DNA of 64,000 bases from Salinicola salarius (GTDB taxonomy: Bacteria > Pseudomonadota > Gammaproteobacteria > Pseudomonadales > Halomonadaceae), in contig NZ_NHOU01000003.1 of the NCBI RefSeq assembly GCF_002179555.1, positions 186,001 through 250,000 of the forward strand, read 5' to 3'. Below the pieces are notes generated by a model, which worked only from the letters and a program-made list of their open reading frames with translations, had not been told where the DNA came from and made no database searches. Made by a program: the position numbers and the translations under genes. Shown here one piece after another: positions 43,307 through 51,718 of the stretch (the stretch's first letter is position 1; each line of letters begins with the position of its first letter).

Positions 43307-44281
43307 TTACAGCCAGCCCTGCTCTTTGTAGTAGCGCTTGGCGCCTTCATGCAGCGGTGCGGAGAGCCCCTGGCTGATCATGTCTTCCGGCGTCAGGTTG
43401 GCGAATGCCGGGTGCAGACGCTTGAAGCGGTCGAAGTTGTCGAATACGGCCTTGACGGTCTGGTAGACGACTTCGTCGTCGACGTCGGCAGACGTGACGA
43501 AGGTCGCGCGCACACCGAAGGTCTCGACGTCGTCCGGGTTACCCTCGTACATGCCGCCGGGAATGGTGGACATGCTGTAGTAGGGGAACTTCTCGACCAG
43601 TCCTTTGACGGCCTCGTCGTTCAGCGGCACCAGGTTGGAGGCGACGGTGGTGGTCGCTTCCTGGATCGCGCCGTTGGGGTGACCGACGACGTACGCCATG
43701 GCGTCGATGTTGTTGTCCGCCAGCGCGGAAGCCATCTCGGCGGCGCCCAGCTCGGAAGAGAGCGAGAACACGCTGGTGTCCCAGCCTTCCGCGTCCATCA
43801 GCACTTCCATGGTGGCGCGCTGGCCGGAACCCGGGTTACCGATGTTCACGCGCTTGCCTTTCAGGTCCTGCACGGAATGGATGTTGGCATCTTCGCGCGC
43901 CAGGATGGTGAGCGGCTCGCCATGCAGCGAGAAGACCGAACGCAGGTTCTCCATCGGCTGGTCGAACTGCGCTTCGCCGTTGTAGGCGTTGTACTGGACG
44001 TCGGACTGGGCGACACCCATGTTCAGCTCGCCGGACTTGATGCCGTTGACGTTGGCAACGGAACCACCGGTGGACGGTGCGTTGCAGCGAATGCCGCTCT
44101 CTTCGGCACTGCGGTTGACCATCCGGCAGACGGACTGGCCGACGACGTAATAAACGCCGGTCTGGCCACCAGTGCCGATGGTGATGTACTGCTGCTCCTG
44201 AGCCATGGCCGGCGTGGAGATCGATGCGGCACCCATCAGGGCGGAGGAGAGAACGGCTGCGGTTAATGCATGGCGTTTCAT
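43307..44281 (-). CDS. TAXI-family TRAP transporter solute-binding protein
   Basis: 324 residues from ATG 44281 with GAGG at good spacing. Signal peptide residues 1-28 (MKRHALTAAVLSSALMGAAS, cleavage after AMA). The mature part starts with ITIGTGGQTGVYYVVGQSVC, the TAXI hallmark, followed by NAPSTGGSVANVNGIKSGEL, the second family motif. It is a periplasmic receptor delivering substrate to the fused permease. Two Cys in the mature part (QSVCRMV and IRCNAP) may form a disulfide. It is the first gene of the operon. Confidence 0.94.
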   Translation of the reverse strand: MKRHALTAAVLSSALMGAASISTPAMAQEQQYITIGTGGQTGVYYVVGQSVCRMVNRSAEESGIRCNAPSTGGSVANVNGIKSGELNMGVAQSDVQYNAYNGEAQFDQPMENLRSVFSLHGEPLTILAREDANIHSVQDLKGKRVNIGNPGSGQRATMEVLMDAEGWDTSVFSLSSELGAAEMASALADNNIDAMAYVVGHPNGAIQEATTTVASNLVPLNDEAVKGLVEKFPYYSMSTIPGGMYEGNPDDVETFGVRATFVTSADVDDEVVYQTVKAVFDNFDRFKRLHPAFANLTPEDMISQGLSAPLHEGAKRYYKEQGWL

Positions 44282-44364
44282 GCGCATACCTCGAAGATTT
44301 TCCCGTTTATTGTGTTGATCGGTTTCCCGACCGCGAAGACGACAGGCTGGCCGGCGTGCGTCAG

Positions 44365-44384
44365 GGTGTGATTCGAATCGCACC
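44365..44384. promoter_or_regulatory. Near-perfect palindrome upstream of the TAXI gene
   Basis: GGTGTGATTCGAATCGCACC is a 20-base dyad with one mismatched pair, 84 bases upstream of the TAXI start. It could be an operator for a dimeric regulator; no cognate regulator gene is adjacent. The 324-base interval 44282-44605 holds this dyad and presumably the TAXI promoter; no gene is seen in it. Confidence 0.35.
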
Positions 44385-44605
44385 GTGCCCGTGGACTTGC
44401 CTATTGCAACATATCTTATCCCTGACGGCGCGCCATCATATAGTGAGTTCGAGCCGGGCAAAACCGCGAGGTAACGTGTCCGCCGTCCGTTTCCCCCGAT
44501 GATGCGCCATCACCGCATCCATCGCCCGCTTTCGTCGCCTAAAGCGGCCCTTCCCGGCTCAAATGCCTTCATGATCGGCATGCCTCATGCCGGACACGAA
44601 TGCCG

Positions 44606-45085
44606 TCACGGCGCCAGCCAGGAGGAGAGATCGACTCGATCTCCCACGGCCAGGTCATGGGCGTCGAAGTAGCCGGCATTGGCCTCGAGCGCAGCCCAAA
44701 ACGGCGCGCCTGCCGGATAGACGGGGCAGTCGCGAGATGAGGTCGCATGGCAGGGAGGCATCGTCCTGAGCGAGCGGATCACGCCGTCACCGCCGATGAA
44801 GGCGATATCCAGCGGGATTCTGGTCTTGTACATCCAGTAGGCGTTGCTGCCCGGCTGCTCGCGGTCGTAGAGAAACAGCATGCCCGCGTTCTCCGCCAGC
44901 GACTCGCGCTCCATGAGCCCACGCGCACGCTCGGATGCCGTCCGCGCCACCTCGACATGCAGCGTATGCTCATGCCGGCCGTCGTCGAGGATCACCGTCT
45001 GGCGCGGCAACGTCTCCGCCCATGCCGGTACCGCGAAGAGCGCGCACAACACCCATACTCCACAGGCCCGAACCCTCGCCAGCAT
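44606..45085 (-). CDS. DUF192 family exported protein
   Basis: 159 residues with signal peptide (MLARVRACGVWVLCALFAVP, cleavage after AWA). The DUF192 core holds VEVARTASERARGLMERESL, GMLFLYDREQPGSNAYWMYK and IPLDIAFIGGDGVIRSL, and ends in EANAGYFDAHDLAVGDRVDL. The biochemical function of the family is unknown. It is probably periplasmic. Two Cys (MPPCHATSSRDCPVY) lie in a loop and could pair. It is 30 bases downstream of dedA on the same strand. Confidence 0.88.
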   Translation of the reverse strand: MLARVRACGVWVLCALFAVPAWAETLPRQTVILDDGRHEHTLHVEVARTASERARGLMERESLAENAGMLFLYDREQPGSNAYWMYKTRIPLDIAFIGGDGVIRSLRTMPPCHATSSRDCPVYPAGAPFWAALEANAGYFDAHDLAVGDRVDLSSWLAP

Positions 45086-45115
45086 GCCCTTCCTCCTCGC
45101 CGTTGCGGCGCCGCC

Positions 45116-45724
45116 TCACCCGTAGCGACGGCGCCAGTAATGCTTACCGATATGATAGAGCCAGGCCAGCACCAGCAGCCCCAGCACCAGCTTCGACGCC
45201 GGGCCGATATAGGCCTCCAGCGCGCGGAAATTCTCGGCCAGCTGATAGCCGGCTACGGCCAGGAAGGCGCTCCAGATCGCGCTGCCCGACGCGGTGAGCA
45301 GCAAAAAGCGCCCGATCGGCATGGCGTAGACCCCGGCCGGCAACGAAATCAGCGACCGCACACCGGGCACCAGCCGGCCGAACAGGATGATCCAGTCGCC
45401 GTGGCGCTTGAAGATGCGATCGGCGCGATCCAGGTCCCGCCGCGATAGCGCCAGCCAGTGGCCGTGGCGCTCGACGAAAGCGGACATCCGGTCATGGCCG
45501 AACCAGCGAGCGACGCCGTAGAACGGCAGTGCCCCCAGCACCGAGCCGACCGTGCCCGCCACGATCGCGCCGATCAGCGAAAGCTTACCCTGGCTCGACA
45601 GGTAACCCGCCAGCGGCATGATCAGTTCGGAGGGAATGGGCGGGAACAGGTTCTCCGCGAACATCAGCAGCACCAGCCCGAAGTAGCTCAGCGTATCGAC
45701 CGCCTGCTGAATCAGTGAATACAT
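45116..45724 (-). CDS. DedA family (VTT domain) membrane protein
   Basis: 202 residues, about five to six TM segments. VTT/SNARE-associated domain: ENLFPPIPSELIMPLAGYLS (about 24-43), GSVLGALPFYGVARWFG, then GRLVPGVRSLISLPAGV with the conserved Arg. DedA proteins are thought to flip phospholipids or undecaprenyl phosphate and support proton-motive force. The C-terminal tail is short and basic. It is probably co-transcribed with the DUF192 gene. Confidence 0.93.
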   Translation of the reverse strand: MYSLIQQAVDTLSYFGLVLLMFAENLFPPIPSELIMPLAGYLSSQGKLSLIGAIVAGTVGSVLGALPFYGVARWFGHDRMSAFVERHGHWLALSRRDLDRADRIFKRHGDWIILFGRLVPGVRSLISLPAGVYAMPIGRFLLLTASGSAIWSAFLAVAGYQLAENFRALEAYIGPASKLVLGLLVLAWLYHIGKHYWRRRYG

Positions 45725-45776
45725 GCAGCCGCTCCCGCCGGCGGCATGCCGCGCCCCTCACTCTGAAACCATATCG

Positions 45777-45941
45777 TCACGCCTGTTCCTCCGTCCCGGA
45801 CTCGCGCTGGCGCGAGCCGTTCTGCGCCGTGGCCGTCTGACGCGTGGCGGATTCACCCTGGCCGACCCGATGGTCGATGTAGGACAGCGCGAACAGTTGG
45901 ACGACGAGAAAACAGACGCAGAAGGCGATTCCCTTGAACAT
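45777..45941 (-). CDS. Small single-TM hypothetical protein
   Basis: 54 residues from ATG 45941 (MFKGIAFCVCFLVVQLFALS); an in-frame ATG 66 bases upstream would add a Ser/Pro-rich stretch. One clear N-terminal TM segment is followed by a polar tail (DHRVGQGESATRQTATAQNG). The ribosome site is weak. No family recognised. It lies 52 bases upstream of dedA on the same strand. A real small membrane protein is plausible but not proven. The 298-base interval 45942-46239 upstream shows no other gene. Confidence 0.45.
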   Translation of the reverse strand: MFKGIAFCVCFLVVQLFALSYIDHRVGQGESATRQTATAQNGSRQRESGTEEQA

Positions 45942-46239
45942 GTTCCGGGCTCTCGGTGGCGATGATGACGAAATCGGGGCGTCATCCTTCGGAAGACGTT
46001 GACGCATGGTAGCGCATTCCTCGGATAACGGGACGCCGAGTTAGCCGCCGGCAACCGGACATCGCCCGCGGTTCCAGCGATGGCACGCCGAGACCTGTCG
46101 GCGTTTCACGCCCGGCCGCGTGACATCTCAAAATAACCTTGCTCTCGCCCGAGTCGCTGAGACAATGGGGTATCGGCGCCATTCGGTAACGTCTCCAACG
46201 ACGCCTTTCGACAACGTCTTTCAACGATGAGTACCGCGC

Positions 46240-47109
46240 GTGCCCCTCAAGGATTTACTGATCGGTCTCGGCATCATCGCCATCTGGGCCTTCAACATCA
46301 TCGTGATCAAGCTCGGGGTCGAGGATTTGCCGCCGCTGCTGGTGACGGTCCTGCGCTTCATGCTGGTCGCGGTGCTGGTCGTACCGTTTACCCGGATCTC
46401 GCGCCAACAACTCCCCTGGATCCTGCTGCTGGCGGTCACCTTCGGCGGCCTGCACTTCCCGCTGCTGTTTCTCGGACTCCAGCAATCGGAGGCCGGTACC
46501 GGTGCGCTTCTGGTCCAGATGGGTACTCCGTTCGCCACTCTGCTGGCGGCGATGTTCCTCAAGGAGAAGCTGGGGCCCCGCCGGGTCGTCGGCCTGATCC
46601 TCGCCTTCGGTGGCGTCGTGGTGCTGGCCGGCGGCCCGTCGCTGCCGCCACCCGCTGCCACCGCCCTGCTGCTCGCCAGCGCCTTTTTCTGGGCGGTCTC
46701 GACCATGATCATCAAGCTCTCCCCACCCATCGCGCCGCTGACCATGACCGGCTGGATCTCGCTGTTCGCGATTCCCCTGGTCGCGCTGGGCAGCTGGATC
46801 TTCGAGGACGACCAGTGGCTGGCGCTTCACCAGGCCAGTTGGGCCGGCTGGGGCGCGGTGGTGTATACCGCCTTGATGTCCTCGATCGCCGCTTACGGGT
46901 TATGGTACCGGTTGCTGCAGAAGCATCCGGTCAGCCGCGTGGTGCCATTGACGCTGCTGATGCCGGTGTTCGCCGTCATTCTCGGCGTCTGGCTGCTCGA
47001 CGATCCGCTGGGAATCAACAAGGTCGCGGGCGGGGCCATGGTCATCGCCGGGTTGGCCGTCATCAACATCCGTTTTCGCCGTCAACGCAAGCCGAGGCCC
47101 GTTTCATGA
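46240..47109 (+). CDS. EamA/DMT-superfamily transporter (RhaT/YdcZ-like exporter)
   Basis: 289 residues from a GTG start (no ATG fits the conserved N-terminus). Ten TM segments in two EamA repeats: FNIIVIKLGVEDLPPLLVTV in the first, ASAFFWAVSTMIIKLSPPIA beginning the second. Conserved PVFAVILGVWLLDDPLGINK near the end. These proteins export amino acids or metabolites. The last four bases overlap the next gene (ATGA), so the transporter and the acetyltransferase are co-translated, perhaps acting on the same class of amine or amino-acid compound (inference). Confidence 0.9.
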   Translation: MPLKDLLIGLGIIAIWAFNIIVIKLGVEDLPPLLVTVLRFMLVAVLVVPFTRISRQQLPWILLLAVTFGGLHFPLLFLGLQQSEAGTGALLVQMGTPFATLLAAMFLKEKLGPRRVVGLILAFGGVVVLAGGPSLPPPAATALLLASAFFWAVSTMIIKLSPPIAPLTMTGWISLFAIPLVALGSWIFEDDQWLALHQASWAGWGAVVYTALMSSIAAYGLWYRLLQKHPVSRVVPLTLLMPVFAVILGVWLLDDPLGINKVAGGAMVIAGLAVINIRFRRQRKPRPVS

Positions 47110-47564
47110 GTCACCCTGCCTTTCCCGATATCCTGCCCATGACACTCGACGATCATGCGGATTTCACCGCGATGATGCTGCGCACGCCGGGCGTGGTGCT
47201 CAGAACCGCCGATGGCTACGCGGCCACGCAACGCTATCTGGAGCGAAATCCAGGATTGAGCTTCGTGGCGCGCCCGGCCAGCGGGGAAAGCATCGTGGGT
47301 TGCGCCATGGCAGGCCACGACGGCCGCCGCGGCTATCTGCAACACGTCATGGTCGATCCGGATTATCGCCAGCTGGGGCTCGCCCGGGCGATGGTCGATC
47401 ATTGCCTGGCCGCGCTGCTGGCGGCGGGCATCGAGAAGGTGCATCTCGATACCCTGGCGGACAATCACGAGGCTCACCGCTTCTGGCAGCATCTGGGCTG
47501 GGCCGATCGCCGCGATGAGATCGTCAAGTTTTCCCGCGTGCTGGTCGAAGACGCCAACGCCTGA
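47106..47564 (+). CDS. GNAT-family N-acetyltransferase
   Basis: 152 residues from ATG 47106, overlapping the transporter stop. GNAT acetyl-CoA motif: VMVDPDYRQLGLARAMVDHC (motif A; Q-L-G-L-A form of Q/RxxGxG/A), followed by KVHLDTLADNHEAHRFWQHL (motif B). The N-terminal part has the usual alpha helices (PMTLDDHADFTAMML). The substrate is unknown. A frame spanning both this gene and antisense parts of the upstream gene exists but is not supported. Confidence 0.9.
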   Translation: MSHPAFPDILPMTLDDHADFTAMMLRTPGVVLRTADGYAATQRYLERNPGLSFVARPASGESIVGCAMAGHDGRRGYLQHVMVDPDYRQLGLARAMVDHCLAALLAAGIEKVHLDTLADNHEAHRFWQHLGWADRRDEIVKFSRVLVEDANA

Positions 47565-47576
47565 GCCAACGCCACC

Positions 47577-48458
47577 CTAGCCTCGCGAGTGGCGAGCCGA
47601 GCGGATGTTGGTCAGGAGCGGGCTGCCGGTGGCCGGATCCTGCATCAAGGTACATTCCACGCCGTAGAGATCACGAACCAGCGCCGTCGTCACCACGTCG
47701 CTCGGCCTGCCGGCAGCGACGATCCTGCCGTCCAGCATCGCCACCAGGTAGTCGGCAAAGCGGCACGCGCTGACCAGATCGTGCACCACCATCGCCAGCG
47801 TCTTGCCCGCCGCGGCCAGGTCCCGGATCAGTTCGAACACTTCCAGCTGATGGCCGAGATCGAGCGCGGAAGTCGGTTCGTCGAGCAGCAGCAGCGGTGT
47901 CTGCTGGGCGATCGCCATGGCGATCCAGGCGCGCTGGCGCTGACCGCCGGACATGGCATCCAGAGGCCGGTCGGCGAGCGCGTGCAGATCCGCCGCCGCC
48001 AGCGCTTCGTCGACCACGCGCCGGTCGTCCCTCGACCACTGCTTGAACAGACTTTGATGCGGCTGCCGTCCGAAGCGGATCAGCTCGGCGACGGTCAGGC
48101 CTTCCGGCGCGTGAGTTTCCTGCGGCAGCAGTGCCAGCCGCTGCGCCATCTCGCGCGCCGGCAGACGCTGGATATCGTGACCGTCGAGCAGCACCGCGCC
48201 CTGATCCGGCACATGCAGACGCGCCAGACTCGCCAGTAGCGTCGACTTTCCGCAGCCGTTGGGGCCGACGATCGCCGTCACCTGCCCGGCAGGGAGCTCG
48301 AGATCGAGCGCATCGATCACCGTGCGCCGCGCGCTGCCCCGCCCGTAGCTCAACGAGAGCTGGCGCGCGGCCAGGGGCGGTGCGACGTCCGGCGACACGT
48401 TCGAGGGCGACGCATTCGACAGTGACGCATCGGACGAGATAGCGGCAAACGAGTTCAT
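47577..48458 (-). CDS. Iron-siderophore ABC transporter ATP-binding protein (FecE/FepC-like)
   Basis: 293 residues from ATG 48458, overlapping the permease stop (ATGA). Walker A GPNGCGKST (about 69-77), Q-loop LLPQETHAPEGL, signature MSGGQRQRAWIAMA, Walker B PLLLLDEPTSALDLGH and switch His in VVHDL. The N-terminal roughly 30 residues are low-complexity Ser/Asn/Pro. It powers import of ferric siderophore through the two FecCD permeases encoded just upstream. It is the last gene of the iron operon. Confidence 0.94.
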   Translation of the reverse strand: MNSFAAISSDASLSNASPSNVSPDVAPPLAARQLSLSYGRGSARRTVIDALDLELPAGQVTAIVGPNGCGKSTLLASLARLHVPDQGAVLLDGHDIQRLPAREMAQRLALLPQETHAPEGLTVAELIRFGRQPHQSLFKQWSRDDRRVVDEALAAADLHALADRPLDAMSGGQRQRAWIAMAIAQQTPLLLLDEPTSALDLGHQLEVFELIRDLAAAGKTLAMVVHDLVSACRFADYLVAMLDGRIVAAGRPSDVVTTALVRDLYGVECTLMQDPATGSPLLTNIRSARHSRG

Positions 48459-49564
48459 GACTGGAACCTCGGTGCAGGACGTAACAGTATCCACAGAAGA
48501 AACGGTGCCCCGACGATCGCGGTCACGATACCGACGGGCACTTCGATCGGCGCCAGCAGTAACCGCCCGACCAGATCCGCGGCGACCATCACGATCGCCC
48601 CGGAGAGTGCCGAAGCGATCAGCGAAACGCCCCGGTGCGAAGAGAGCTGGCGGGCGATTTCCGGGCCGATCAACCCGACCAGCCCGACCGGGCCAGCGAC
48701 CGCGACCGCCAGTGCTGCGAGCGCCACCGACACCACCAGCGCCGTGTAACGACAGGCGCGCACGCGGTAGCCCAGCCCCTGGGCCACGGCGTCCGAAAAG
48801 CGCAGTATCCGCATCGCCCGGGAGAGATAGCACGCCACCACGAGGCCGATCGCCAGACCGCACCAGAGCCAGACCAGCGCGGCACCGTCGCGGGCGTTGA
48901 GACTGCCGACGGTCCAGGGATAAGCGGCGTTGGCGGTGTCGATGGCGACCCGCGCCATTAGCAGTTGCGTCAACGCCCCGAAGACCGCGCCGACCCCGAT
49001 CCCCGTCACGATGAAGCGATAGCCGCGCGTCCCGACGTCATTGGCCAGCGCAAAGGTGATGGCCGTCGCCGTGGCGGCCCCCGCCAGCGCCATCGGCGGC
49101 GGCGCCAGGCTCGTGCCGAGCCCCACGACCGAGGCAACGGCAAAGGCCGTGGCGCCGTTGTCGATGCCGACGATCCCGGGCGTGGCCAGACGGTTGCGGG
49201 CCAGCGTCTGCATCAGGCAGCCGGAGAGCGAAAACGCCGCGCCGGTCGCGACACCCGCGGCCAATCGCACCAGACGCAGCTCCTGGACGACGAAAGCGCT
49301 GACCGGATCGCCGTAACCGAAGACGCCGGCCAGCGCCTCCCGCGGGCTCAACGTCAGCGTGCCCAGGCATAGCGACAGAAGCGAAACGGCCAGCAGCGCA
49401 GCCAGCAAGCCGAGGCAGACGAAGCAGGCGCGACGCTCGATCAGGATCGAATAGTCGCGCTCGCCGAGCGCCCAGCTCAGGCGCCACGAGCCGGGCGGAG
49501 GCGTCACGCCGGCATCAGGACGATTCATCGGGCAGGCGGGCGGTGTCAGGGTACGAGTCTTCAT
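48455..49564 (-). CDS. Iron-siderophore ABC transporter permease (FecCD family)
   Basis: 369 residues from ATG 49564 (ATG 49528 is an alternative; neither has a strong ribosome site). About nine to ten TM segments. FecCD motifs: LRLVRLAAGVATGAAFSLSG (about 95-114), NRLATPGIVGIDNGATAFAV, and GPVGLVGLIGPEIARQLSSH, the ATPase-contact loop. It starts six bases after the stop of the other permease gene. Two permeases plus one ATPase make a FepDGC-like importer. Confidence 0.93.
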   Translation of the reverse strand: MKTRTLTPPACPMNRPDAGVTPPPGSWRLSWALGERDYSILIERRACFVCLGLLAALLAVSLLSLCLGTLTLSPREALAGVFGYGDPVSAFVVQELRLVRLAAGVATGAAFSLSGCLMQTLARNRLATPGIVGIDNGATAFAVASVVGLGTSLAPPPMALAGAATATAITFALANDVGTRGYRFIVTGIGVGAVFGALTQLLMARVAIDTANAAYPWTVGSLNARDGAALVWLWCGLAIGLVVACYLSRAMRILRFSDAVAQGLGYRVRACRYTALVVSVALAALAVAVAGPVGLVGLIGPEIARQLSSHRGVSLIASALSGAIVMVAADLVGRLLLAPIEVPVGIVTAIVGAPFLLWILLRPAPRFQS

Positions 49565-49570
49565 CAGGCG

Positions 49571-50602
49571 TCACAGCGCGGGCAATCGGTGGGCACGGAC
49601 GACAGCGATCAGCACCGGCGCCCCGACCAGCGCGGTAATCACACCCAGCGGCATCTCCGAGGGCGCCACCAACAGTCGCGCCAGAATGTCGGCGCTGAGA
49701 ATCATGATCGGCCCCAGCGGTAGCGTCAGCCACAGGGTACGGCGAATGTCGGGACCGGCCAGCGCCCGGGCGACGAACGGCACCACCAGCCCCACGAAAG
49801 CGATCGGGCCGGCAACCGCCGTGGCCGCGCCGACCAGTACCGCCACCGCGATGACGCACAGGAGCCGGATCCAGCGGGGATGATGGCCCAGCCCGACGGC
49901 CACTCGTTCGCCGAGCGCGAGCGCCGCCAACGGCCGGGCGATGGCGACGATCAGCACACCGGCGAACAGCAGGCTGGGCAGGATAGCGCGAAGGTCCTCG
50001 AGCCGACGCCCGGCCAGGCTGCCGATGACCCAGAACCGGATTTCGTCGGCACTGCGCTGGTCGACCAGCAGCAGCAGTGAGGTCAATGCCCCCAGCAGCC
50101 CGGACAGGATCGCCCCGGCCAGCACCAGCCTGACCGGATCGTTGCCGACCCCGTTGACGCGCGCCATCGTCAGCACGAACAGGCATCCGGCCAGCGCCCC
50201 CAGCTGCGCCACGGAGATTCGCAGCGTCGCCGCGCTGGCGCCCAGCACCAGCGCGATCGCCACCGCCAGGGCACTGCCCGCGCTGACACCGAGAAGCCCT
50301 GGCTCGGCCAGCGGATTACGGGCGACTGCCTGGATCAGCGACCCCGCCACGCCAAGCGCCATGCCGACGGCCACGCCGATCAGTGTGCGCGGCAAGCGTA
50401 GCGACTCGACGACGAAACGCGCCTCGTCGCTACCGCCACCGGTCAGAACCGACCAGGCGTCGAGCGGGCCAACGTCGCCGGCGCCCAGGAGCAGGCTCGT
50501 CACGCCGACCAGCAGGAGGCTGGCCAGCAGGACGAGCATCAGATTGAGGAGCGACGATCGTTCACGAAAAGACGAGCGCTCACGGGAAATCGTTTCAGTC
50601 AC
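49571..50602 (-). CDS. Iron-siderophore ABC transporter permease (FecCD family)
   Basis: 343 residues from a GTG start. TM-rich; FecCD motifs LRLPRTLIGVAVGMALGVAG (about 68-87), NPLAEPGLLGVSAGSALAVA and GPIAFVGLVVPFVARALAGP, which contacts the ATPase. The N-terminus has a short repeat (RERSSFRERSS). It lies 58 bases downstream of the binding-protein gene and six bases upstream of the second permease gene, all on one strand. Confidence 0.93.
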   Translation of the reverse strand: MTETISRERSSFRERSSLLNLMLVLLASLLLVGVTSLLLGAGDVGPLDAWSVLTGGGSDEARFVVESLRLPRTLIGVAVGMALGVAGSLIQAVARNPLAEPGLLGVSAGSALAVAIALVLGASAATLRISVAQLGALAGCLFVLTMARVNGVGNDPVRLVLAGAILSGLLGALTSLLLLVDQRSADEIRFWVIGSLAGRRLEDLRAILPSLLFAGVLIVAIARPLAALALGERVAVGLGHHPRWIRLLCVIAVAVLVGAATAVAGPIAFVGLVVPFVARALAGPDIRRTLWLTLPLGPIMILSADILARLLVAPSEMPLGVITALVGAPVLIAVVRAHRLPAL

Positions 50603-50660
50603 GGCAGGTCGTCATGAAATCCGAGGCATGGAATCGAATCCAGGATCAGGGCATCAGTAG

Positions 50661-51599
50661 TCACTGCGTCAACACGCCCTCGATATCATCGAGAATGCGC
50701 TGCGCGGCGATGGGCCCGGAAGCGCTGGTCCAGAGCTGGCCGTCCACCGGCACCACATGGCCCTGCTGCACGACATCGAGGCGCTCGAAGGCCGGCGACT
50801 GGCGGGCGGATTCCAGCGCTGCTTCGCCGTCGTCGTTCAGCGTCGCCAGGAACAGCCAGTCGCTGTCGATACTCGACAGATTCTCGAGACTCAGCGAATC
50901 GCTGTGCGGACGCCCGGTCTTGACCACACCGCCGTCCTTCACATCGAAACCACTAGCCGCCAGCAGCCCGGTCGCGAACAGCTGGGTCGACATCACCAGC
51001 GGGCCGTTGGGCATCCAGCGCGCCAGCGTGGCGGTAGTGTCACCATTGGGCTGGCGTTGTGCAAGCGATCGAGAACGATTTTCAATTGCTTCTATGGCGT
51101 CATCGATCGCCGCCTCGCGGCCCAGCGCTTCGCCGAAGAGACGTGCTTCGGCCTTCCAGGCTTCCGGCTCGAATCCTTCGGTTTTGGGCACCACCGTCGG
51201 CGCTATCTGCGACAGCAGCTGGTACTGCGACTCGGGCAGGCGCGACGAGGCCAGGATCAGATCCGGCCGCTGCGCGATGACCGCCTCGATGTTGGTCTCG
51301 CGTGCGGTGCCGACGATGGCTATATCCGCGGCGGCCTCTCCCAGATAGCTCGCCACGCCCTCGCCGCCGCGAGTCGCCACCGCCCCCAGCGGCGTCACGC
51401 CCGCTGTCAGGACGGTATCCAGCGCCCCTTCGTACAGCGTCACCACGCGCTCGGGCTGGCCATCGATTTTGACATCGCCGTACGCCGTATCCAGCGTGCG
51501 GGCCTGGGCTTGCGGGATCAGGGCAGCCTGTGCCAATGCGGCCAGAGCGATCGCAGCGCAAAACAGCACGCCGCCACGAGAGTGAGAACGAATCTGCAT
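50661..51599 (-). CDS. Iron-siderophore ABC transporter substrate-binding protein
   Basis: 312 residues from ATG 51599 with AGGAAA upstream. Signal peptide about 1-34 (FCAAIALAALAQAALIPQ core, AQA cleavage). Class III binding-protein fold: PERVVTLYEGALDTVLTAGV (about 50-69), ARETNIEAVIAQRPDLILAS, and IAPTVVPKTEGFEPEAWKAE. Members bind ferric siderophores such as catecholates in the periplasm. The gene starts 119 bases after the TonB receptor stop and heads the ABC genes. Confidence 0.93.
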   Translation of the reverse strand: MQIRSHSRGGVLFCAAIALAALAQAALIPQAQARTLDTAYGDVKIDGQPERVVTLYEGALDTVLTAGVTPLGAVATRGGEGVASYLGEAAADIAIVGTARETNIEAVIAQRPDLILASSRLPESQYQLLSQIAPTVVPKTEGFEPEAWKAEARLFGEALGREAAIDDAIEAIENRSRSLAQRQPNGDTTATLARWMPNGPLVMSTQLFATGLLAASGFDVKDGGVVKTGRPHSDSLSLENLSSIDSDWLFLATLNDDGEAALESARQSPAFERLDVVQQGHVVPVDGQLWTSASGPIAAQRILDDIEGVLTQ

Positions 51600-51718
51600 G
51601 AATGATTTCCTGTCTAGCGAGTTCATGGAGTAGAAAGCCGGCATCGGCCTATGGCGATGCCGGATATGTCTTACGCTGCCCCAGAGGATGATCCTATGTG
51701 GATAGTTTCCAGGCGGCG

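Noticed and set aside
46227-47564. Single 445-codon protein fusing the EamA region with the GNAT domain
   Set aside because: In the first part this frame is a shadow of the DMT transporter. Only its last 152 codons are the real acetyltransferase, starting at the ATG that overlaps the transporter stop.
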